Assembly (NCBI GenBank): GCA_965649825.1
Contig: OZ287695.1
Span: forward strand, 1,612,001 to 1,676,000
Source of the DNA: Penicillus capitatus
Taxonomy: Eukaryota > Chlorophyta
Direction: 5' to 3'
Length of the DNA: 64,000 bases
The position numbers and the translations under genes are program-made. Shown one piece after another: positions 56,253 to 64,000 of the stretch; within the stretch, counting starts at the first letter, position 1; each line of letters opens with the position of its first letter. Below the pieces are notes generated by a model that did not search any database, was not told where the DNA came from, and worked only from the letters and a program-made list of their open reading frames with translations.

Positions 56253-56880
56253 ATGATCACCATCCAAACCAGACACGTTCACCTCCTTCTCGGCGCATAC
56301 CAGGCAAAGGACCGTCATTTAGGTCGTCTGGCACAATTGCCGTGCAAAGGAGAGATGGACGGCGGTCCACTGCTCGAAGGGATTCGATCCTAACCCGAAA
56401 CCGCCGCCCAAAAAACCGAAAGTGCTCTCCTCGATCGCATGGCCTCGTGCAGTACCGTCGTGCACAGAGTACGGCAAAAATGAACTTCGTTGAAGATACC
56501 AATGACGTTCGAGACGTTCGAGAGCCGAAAGGTTTTCAACAAGAAGTGCCATCCTACGTCACCAACCGCATGTTACGCCGAATCGCTATCTTCAGTGGCG
56601 TTCCCGTTTTCCTCGGCATCTGTCTCCTCCCAGTCTTCTACTATCTCCAAGTCATTACCTGCATCGCCATTCCTCTCTGCAACGCAGGCATCCGTTCCAG
56701 GTGGCGAAAGATTTCAGTGTGCCGACGGTGCTTGTCTATTTCTGTCAGTTCCTTACATTTGGAGGCGGCGTGTTTGGCATCAGCTACGCCATTTTCTCTA
56801 CCAGTCCCGGCAGTCAAGAGGATTTTATTGGATTCGAGACATTCAAAGCCAATATCAAAAATCTCTTGGGCCGTCGGTAA
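56253..56880 (+). CDS. PAM68: PAM68-like plastid membrane protein (photosystem II assembly)
   Basis: Exons: MITIQTRHVHLLLGAYQ (56253-56303), a 19-nt GC-AG intron, VVWHNCRAKERWTAVHCSKG with FDPNPKPPPKKPK, then VEDTNDVRDVREPKGFQQEV, VTNRMLRRIAIFSGVPVF, LGICLLPVFYYLQ and VAKDFSVPTVLVYFCQFL with GGGVFGISYAIFSTSP, ending LLGRR at TAA 56878-56880. The proline/lysine-rich stretch, TNRMLRRIA and two transmembrane segments define the PAM68 family (DUF3464), which assists photosystem II assembly in thylakoids of green plants and cyanobacteria. The first exons act as transit peptide (inferred). Confidence 0.85.
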
Positions 56881-56896
56881 ATGCCCATACACGCCT

Positions 56897-57163
56897 TTAT
56901 CTCTTCTTTTTCTTCGGGGCCATCACCGGAGGGGTTTGCAGAATTTTGAGTCTGGATCCTTCATGAGCCACCATGGCCCGTGTCTTCTCTTCTGTCTTTT
57001 GTCCGACCATTTTGTGCACCGCCGTCTCTAATGCCAGCTGCTTCTGCGCCGCCTTCCGTTTAGGCGCCTTCACCACACGTCCTTTCTTTGTCTTGAGCGC
57101 TTTCGTCCGTCTCTGCGTTTTCTGTCCCTCGATCGGGCGTTTCTTGAAACTCCCTTGCGGCAT
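56897..57163 (-). CDS. UPF0390-type small basic nucleolar-like protein
   Basis: An 88-residue protein starting MPQGSFKKRPIEGQKTQRR, then LKTKKGRVVKAPKRKAAQKQ, LETAVHKMVGQKTEEKTRAM, and ending PPVMAPKKKKR. The pattern (M-x-QG-x-x-K at the start, KKGRVVKAPK in the middle, helical C-terminal part) matches the UPF0390 family (human C19orf53/LYDG10). Function poorly known. It converges on PAM68 with 16 bp between stops. Confidence 0.75.
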   Translation of the reverse strand: MPQGSFKKRPIEGQKTQRRTKALKTKKGRVVKAPKRKAAQKQLALETAVHKMVGQKTEEKTRAMVAHEGSRLKILQTPPVMAPKKKKR

Positions 57164-57256
57164 CGCAGCGCTGAGAATGTGAAAAGACGTGTGGGACCGG
57201 GACCCATCACTTCTGCGTCTGTTTGTCGAGTTCACCCATCGACGTCATCAGCCATC

Positions 57257-60200
57257 ATGCTTCGCGTGAACAAACACGTCCTCGGCATCGCACAGCCTCG
57301 TCCCCTTGCGTCGCGCATCTTCCATCGACGCGTCGTGCGCCGTGGCGTCCATGGCGAGCAACGCATGCGTGTGTCGCCCTATCGTCGGCCAGTCGTGGCT
57401 GTCCACATCGGACGACGTGCCTTCTCTTCTGTCCAGTCCACAAATGCGCTACGCAACGTCGAATGCCACGCTCACAGCGACGTCCCTCCGGCGAAAGGCC
57501 TCTTCGATCCGAAGAACGACAGAGATGCATGCGGTGTTGGATTTATTGGCGAATTGTCCAAAAGACCGACGCGACGGTGCGTGGACGATGCATTGGAGAT
57601 GCTTCGTCGCATGACGCATCGCGGCGCTTGTGGATGCGAGGAGAATTCGGGTAGGGTTGCCACAAGACACATCCTGTCCCCTGAGCATACCACGAACGAT
57701 TCTCTGCTGTAGGCGACGGTGCCGGGATCTTGTGCTCCATTCCACATGATTTCTTCGCGGATGCGCTTAAGACGCAATACGACGTGGCCTTACCTTCAAA
57801 TGGCGACTACAGTGTCGCGATGGTCTTCTTCCCAAAAGATCCTGAACTGCGCGAGAAATGTCGCAGAATTTTCGAGAACATTGCCGTCCTGCGTCATCAC
57901 ACGACACTCGCTTGGCGGAAAGTTCCTGTCAACGATTACAATTTGGGAAATGCGGCTCTCCGAACAGAGCCAGTTGTTGAACAGTGGTTTGTAAAGCCGA
58001 ATGCTAACAGTACCTTGCATGTAGAAGTAGAGGTGCGATTGAAAAGTGTGAGATTTCTGTGCAAAAGAGTGAGAAATGTCTGTAGATGTTCGTCGTGCGT
58101 CGTTTGATCGAAGTGGCATTGAAGGAAGAAGGAATTGATGACAATGAATGTTACATTTGCTCACTATCATCCAAAACAATTGTGTACAAAGGGCAACTCA
58201 CTCCTGCTCAAGTACGCGCCGCCCAAGAATGGCAGAGGGTGTATGTGACCGGGTGCTATGTTGCTGCAGTTGTCTTCTTATTATGAGGATTTGAATCATT
58301 CGCTCTTCAAGTGTTATGTGGCAATCATGCATCAACGATTTTCGACCAACACATTTCCAAGCTGGAACAGATCTCAGCCAATGAGAATGTTGGCGCACAA
58401 TGGAGAGATTAACACACTTAGGGGCAACAAGAATTGGATGCTGGCAAGAGAAGGCTGTATTGCAGCGGAGGCTCTTGGACTCTCGATGAAGAATCTCGAG
58501 CGCATTTTGCCCTTTATTCCACCAGAGAGCTCAGATTCTGGAAGCTTTGACGCTGTGCTAGAGGTCATGACACGAAGTGGAGGCCGAGATGCAGCAGAGG
58601 TCATGATGATGATGATTCCTGAAGCCTGGCAGAACGACAGACTCATGCCTCAAGTCTCAGCCTCTCCTCTCTCCTTGCGTGTCATTTTGCTGTTCTTTAG
58701 CTCAAGAAAGATTTCTACAAGTATCACAGTGCGATCATGGAGGCATGGGACGGTCCAGCCTTGGTGACCTTTACCGACGGTCGCTATATCGGTGCCACAT
58801 TGGATCGCAATGGATTGAGACCAGGGAGATACTATCTCACGAAGAATGGTCGCGTCATTATGGGCAGCGAAGTTGGCGTGGTCGATGTTCCACCAAAAGA
58901 CGTGCTTTACAAGGGCCGTCTGAAACCGGGGAACATCTTCTTGGTGGATTTTGACGAGCACCGTGTGGTGGACGACAGCGAAGTCAAACTCAAATACGCC
59001 AAGAAGCATCCGTATGGCGATTGGCTGAGACAGCAGGCGTTTTCCATGAGCGATGTGAAGAAGAGCATGGCTGGAGGGATGCATAAAGCATCCCCATCCG
59101 AAAACAATGGATCAACGATGAATGGTGTGCCTTCTGACAACGATGAGACGCGCGGGCCGTCTTTCGAAGAGTTATTGCCAAAGCTCAGGACGTTTGGATT
59201 CACACGAGAGTCTTTGGATATGCTGATGATTCCGATGGCACTCAAGGGCGCCGAACCCTTAGGCAGTATGGGCAACGATGCGGCATTGGCATGCATGTCC
59301 GATCGACCGAAGCTCCTTTCCGAGTACTTTAGGGAACTCTTCGCGCAAGTGAGAATCGTCAAAGTGTGACCATGATATTTGAAAGAGTGATAGGTGACGA
59401 ATCCTGCCATCGATCCTTTTCGCGAGTCCATTGTGACGTCATCCAGATGTTTCATCGGTCCAGAACTGGATCTCACGACTGTGACGGCCAGACATGCGCA
59501 TCGTCTGGATCTCCCTTACCCACTGCTGTCCATCGAAGAAATGGAATGCATTAAACGTATGAGCTTTGGAGGGTGGAAGACGAAGGTCAGAACCTCTAAT
59601 GCTCGAAACGCACAACATTCCTGAAAAACGGTGTCTAGGTTATTGATACGACGTTTCCAGTTAATGGAGGAGAGACAGCACTGGAGGATGCACTGAATCG
59701 AGTGGGCAACGAATCGCTGCAGGCCGTGGATGATGGATATCAACTGATTGTCTACTCAGATAGAGGCATCAACGCAGAGAGGGCTCCAATCAGTCCAATG
59801 CTTGTGATTGGACGCGGACATCAAGTTCTTGTGCACGCCAGAAAACGAACTAAAATCGGTAGATTCGTCGAGATTCCGTACGATGCTGGCAGACGTGGAT
59901 GGTGACCAGGATTGCTGTGTGAGAGTGGCGAGACAAGAGAAGTCCATCAGTTCTGCACCCTATTGGGATACGGTGTTGATGCGATCTGTCCATACATCGC
60001 GATCGAAACACTCAATGCCCTCCACGTACATTTCCTGAGACTCGAACCTCGCCCTCTTATCGTTGGTGCGTTTAGGACGAAGGCAAGATCTCAGATCAGA
60101 TATCCAAGGAAGATATCTTCCTCCGTTACCGCCAAGCCATTGGAACAGGCGTGCTCAAAGTGATGGCCAAGATGGGCATTAGTACCTTGCAGAGTTACAA

Positions 60201-63200
60201 GGGCGCACAGATCTTTGAGATTTTGGGATTATCGGATGCTCTTGTCGAGTTCTGCTTCAGCAACACGCCCAGTCGAATTGGAGGAATCGATCTCGATACA
60301 TTGCAACGGGATGCTCTCTATCTACACAGTCTGGGATTCAGCAAAGTGCCGATGCCAGAAGACAGTGCCGAAGCACGATCTGTTCCAGACACGGGAGACT
60401 ATCACTATCGCGAAGTGGGCAAGTCAGAGGAACACATGAACAACCCCGTTGCCATTCATCTCCTCCAGAAGGCAACACAAACAGATAGCTATGAAACATA
60501 CAAGGAGTTTTCCAAACTCAATGGGGAGCTGTCTAAGAAATGCACGCTGAGAGGACTGCTCAAATTCAAAGAGTCGTCCAGTCCAGTGGCGTTGGAAGAG
60601 GTCGAACCTGCCAAAGAAATCGTCAAGCGTTTCTGCACTGGAGCCATGAGCTACGGGTCCATTTCTCTGGAAGCGCATACCACATTGGCTTTGGCGATGA
60701 ATACGATCGGCGGTAAGAGCAATAGTGGAGAAGGGGGCGAGAATCCCAAAAGAATGGCTCCTCTCAAAGACGGATCGGAGAACCCGTTGAAGTCTGCCAT
60801 CAAACAGGTCGCTTCCGGAAGATTCGGTGTCAATGCCTTCTACTTGACGGGCGCTAAGGAACTGCAGATCAAAATCTCGCAGGGGGCAAAACCTGGAGAG
60901 GGAGGGGAATTGCCTGGGCATAAGGTTCAGGGTGACATTGCCAAAACACGTCATTCCACGCCAGGTGTCGGTTTGATCTCGCCGCCTCCACATCACGATA
61001 TCTACTCCATTGAAGATCTGGCTCAGTTGATCTATGACTTGAAATCTTCCAATCCCGCTGCCAGGATCAGTGTGAAACTCGTGAGTGAGAATGGAATTGG
61101 CATCGTGGCATCGGGTGTTGTGAAAGGCCACGCAGATCACGTCCTCGTTTCGGGGCACGATGGAGGAACAGGCGCCGCCAAGTGGAGCAGCATCAAGCAT
61201 GCCGGCCTTCCTTGGGAATTGGGTTTGGCTGAAGTACAGCAGACGCTTGTTGCAAATGACCTGCGCAGTCGTACAGTCCTTCAAGTGGACGGGCAGATCC
61301 GAACAGGCAGAGATGTCGTGATCGGTGCCCTCTTGGGTGCCGAGGAGTATGGCTTCTCTACGGCTCCTCTGATCACGATGGGATGCATCATGATGCGAAA
61401 ATGCCACACGAATACCTGTCCCGTCGGCATTGCCACTCAAGATCCAGTTCTCCGCAACAAGTTTACAGGGGAACCTGAACATGTGATCAACTACTTCTTC
61501 ATGGTGGCAGAAGAAGTCCGCGAGTACATGGCGCAGTTGGGCTTCAGAACAATGGATGAGATGATTGGACGTGCCGATTGCTTGGAACCTAACAGAGAGT
61601 TGATGGACAGTCATCCAAAACTCAAAGGCATTGATCTGTCCAAAGTCATCATGCCGTCTTCCGAACTGCGCCCTGGAGCAGGCCAGCGTTTCTCACTCTT
61701 GCAGGAACACGGTCTTGAATCCTCCCTGGATCCGCATCTTCTCCAGGCGAGTCGCCCGGCCTTGGAAGAGATCAAGAAAGGATCGGTGCAGCCGATTGAT
61801 CTGGAATCAAAGATCTGCAACGCCCATCGATGCACAGGGACTACATTGAGCCATGAGATCACGAAGATGTTTGGCGCCAAAGGTCTTCCGGACGACACCG
61901 TTCGTGTGTTCCTTTCGGGGCATGCCGGGCAGAGCTTTGGCGCCTGGGTATGCCACGGCGTGACACTTGAGTTGGAAGGTGATGCGAATGACTACGTGGC
62001 TAAGGGACTCTCTGGAGGTCGTATCATTGTCTATCCTCCTAAAGATGCAGATTTCCTGGCGCACAGAAACATCATTATCGGCAACGTGGCTCTGTATGGT
62101 GCTATCAATGGAGAGGCTTTCTTCTCGGGGATAGCGGCAGAACGCTTCTGTGTGCGGAACAGTGGAGCCAACGCTGTCGTGGAAGGCGTTGGAGATCATT
62201 GCTGTGAATATATGACTGGCGGCATCGCCGTCATTCTGGGAGAAACTGGCAAGAATTTTGGCGCTGGTATGTCTGGCGGTATTGCTTATGTCTACGATCC
62301 CATGCGCAAATTCCTCTCTCTTTGCAACGATGATATCGTTGGAGACATTGTCGAAGTGACTTCTGAGGAGGACGAGGCACAGCTCATGTCTTTGATCCGC
62401 AATCATGCAAAGTACACTGGCAGTCCTAGAGCTCGTGAGATTTTGAAGAGTTGGGATCAAGAGAAGATCAATTTCAAAAAGGTCTTCCCCCACGATTACC
62501 GCCGTGCATTGGAGGAATCCAAAGAGATTCAGAAAGCAAAGGAAGTGGAGAAAATGATGATCGAAGCGGCCGGACTGGAGGAGACCGATGCCTTCGAAGA
62601 GCTGAAGCAGATTGCCGCACATGCCACCATCGAGCACCCACCACCTCCGCTTTCCCTCGAGAGAGTCTCCGAATCTCCCGAAGTCGACAAGAGACGACTG
62701 CTCTTGGACGCTGAGCTGGGCAATCCTGTTAGAGGACGATCGCCGACATGGGACGAAGGTCGGCCGACAGTCATGAAGAAGGGCGAAGCAGACAAGCACG
62801 GAGGATTCATGCATTATGAGCGACAACCCTTGCCGTACCGACCAGAAGAGGAGCGCATGCAAGACTGGAAGGAAGTGGTGGCAGATATGACCTCCGAGAG
62901 TCGTGAGGATCTGTTGCATACACAGGCTGCACGGTGTATGGGTTGTGGCACACCGTTCTGTCATCAATCCCATTCTGGATGTCCTTTGGGAAACAAGATT
63001 CCCGAATGGAACGATTTGGTCCACAAAGGCCGTTGGCGCGATGCCTTTGATCGACTGCTGGAGACAAACAATTTTCCTGAATTCACTGGACGTGTCTGTC
63101 CTGCCCCGTGTGAAGGCGCTTGTGTTTTGGGCATTAATCAGAACCCAGTCAGCATCAAGACGATAGAACTGAGCATCATCGACAAAGCGTACGAAGAGGG

Positions 63201-64000
63201 CTGGATGAAACCTCGTCCTCCTCAGGTCCACACAGGCAAAGCGGTGGCGATCATCGGCAGCGGTCCGGCTGGATTGGCCGCAGCTGATCAGCTTAATAAA
63301 ATGGGCCATACGGTGACGGTCTATGAACGCGCTGACCGTGTGGGAGGGCTCATGATGTACGGTGTTCCGAATATGAAGACAGACAAGGTCGATGTTGTGC
63401 AGAGGCGCGTTGATATCATGGAGCAGGAAGGTGTGCGGTTTGTCACCAATGCGCATGTGGGAGTCGATATCTCCTCTGGTGAGATTCTGGCCTCCAACGA
63501 TGCCGTTTTGTTGGCAGCTGGTGCCACAAAGCCACGATCTCTGCCAATTGAAGGGAAGGATCTTAAAGGCATCCACTTTGCGATGGATTTCTTGACTGCC
63601 AATACCAAATCGCTGTTGGATTCTCAACTGCAGGATGGTCAGTACATAAGCGCCGCCGGCAAGAATGTCGTCGTCATTGGAGGCGGAGATACAGGCACGG
63701 ACTGCATTGGCACAAGTGTCAGGCACGGTGCCAAGAATGTGATCAATCTGGAATTGTTGGACAAGCCTCCTCCAACGCGTTCTGAGGCGACTCCGTGGCC
63801 TTTGTGGCCAAGAATGTTCCGTGTGGACTATGGCCATGCGGAATCCGCCAAGAAATTTGGCCACGATCCACGCGACTATAATGTCATGAGCAAGCGTTTC
63901 CTCGGAGACGACGAAGGAAATGTTGTTGGCATCGAAGTCGTCCGTGTGAAATTTGAGAAAGATCCCGAAACTGGAAAATCTCAGTTGGTAGAGATCCCCG
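57257..64000 (+). CDS. NADH-dependent glutamate synthase (GOGAT), 3' end beyond right edge
   Basis: Fusion of large and small GOGAT domains, making glutamate from glutamine and 2-oxoglutarate. An arginine-rich presequence ([20 protein letters not shown]) precedes [19 protein letters not shown], the N-terminal nucleophile Cys. Glutaminase: [31 protein letters not shown]. Central and FMN parts: [47 protein letters not shown]. Iron-sulfur: [17 protein letters not shown]. The glxB-like domain ends near 62500. The small-subunit part begins near 62880 with [35 protein letters not shown] and [12 protein letters not shown]. Introns up to about 60080 are GT-AG; after that one exon runs out of the window. 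It could be plastid or mitochondrial. Confidence 0.95.

Noticed and set aside
60424-63864. Two long minus-strand open frames (396 and 685 codons) opposite the glutamate synthase exon
   Set aside because: They are antisense to an unmistakable GOGAT coding exon and arise from its codon usage; the translations have no family features.

Overview
Nuclear DNA of a plastid-bearing, probably flagellated unicellular eukaryote; the lineage is not resolved. The evidence is: many short spliceosomal introns; plastid-type nuclear genes (a ribosomal protein L11 with presequence, a PAM68-like photosystem II assembly protein, a thylakoid-lumen FKBP with a twin-arginine signal, a D27-type carotene isomerase, an FMN-hydrolase-like HAD protein and a DUF2358-like NTF2-fold protein); and a Kintoun-type dynein assembly factor. 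L11 is plastid-encoded in red-type plastids, so a nuclear copy points to a green-type plastid. The presequences lack a clear ER signal peptide, which fits a primary plastid (inference). There is no operon structure, no CRISPR and no recognisable transposase or reverse transcriptase.

Layout. 0-3.9 kb: RING-finger gene cut by the left edge, one unassigned exon, then gene-poor DNA. 3.9-8.5 kb: arm A of a large inverted duplication (sulfotransferase, lumenal FKBP, CREST-like membrane protein). 8.5-19.6 kb: single-copy spacer with RRP46, an RMDN-like TPR protein, KRR1, a TlyA-type methyltransferase, plastid L11, a mitochondrial carrier and acetyl-CoA synthetase. 19.8-27.9 kb: arm B, carrying the same genes plus 3.6 kb (Kintoun and the HAD protein) absent from arm A. 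28-34 kb: PPIL1 cyclophilin, a broken Argonaute, D27. 34-47 kb: sorbosone-dehydrogenase-like protein, GCP6-like gamma-tubulin complex protein, Elongin A, DUF2358-like protein, armadillo protein. 47-52 kb: truncated copy of the left-edge gene, VPS28, intact Argonaute. 53-64 kb: a CCR4-type nuclease fold lacking catalytic residues, a RING protein, PAM68, a UPF0390 protein and NADH-glutamate synthase running off the right edge.

How it fits together. Most genes are unlinked housekeeping genes packed tightly, several as head-to-head pairs with under 100 bp between start codons. Three families are duplicated inside the window: the inverted block, an inverted Argonaute pair, and a direct RING-gene pair. 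The least ordinary features are the introns (down to about 19-25 nt, with many GC-AG borders), the Argonaute pair with one sharply diverged segment at the start of MID, and the CCR4-like protein. Gene models were spliced by eye from protein-family similarity, so outer boundaries are firmer than internal junctions.
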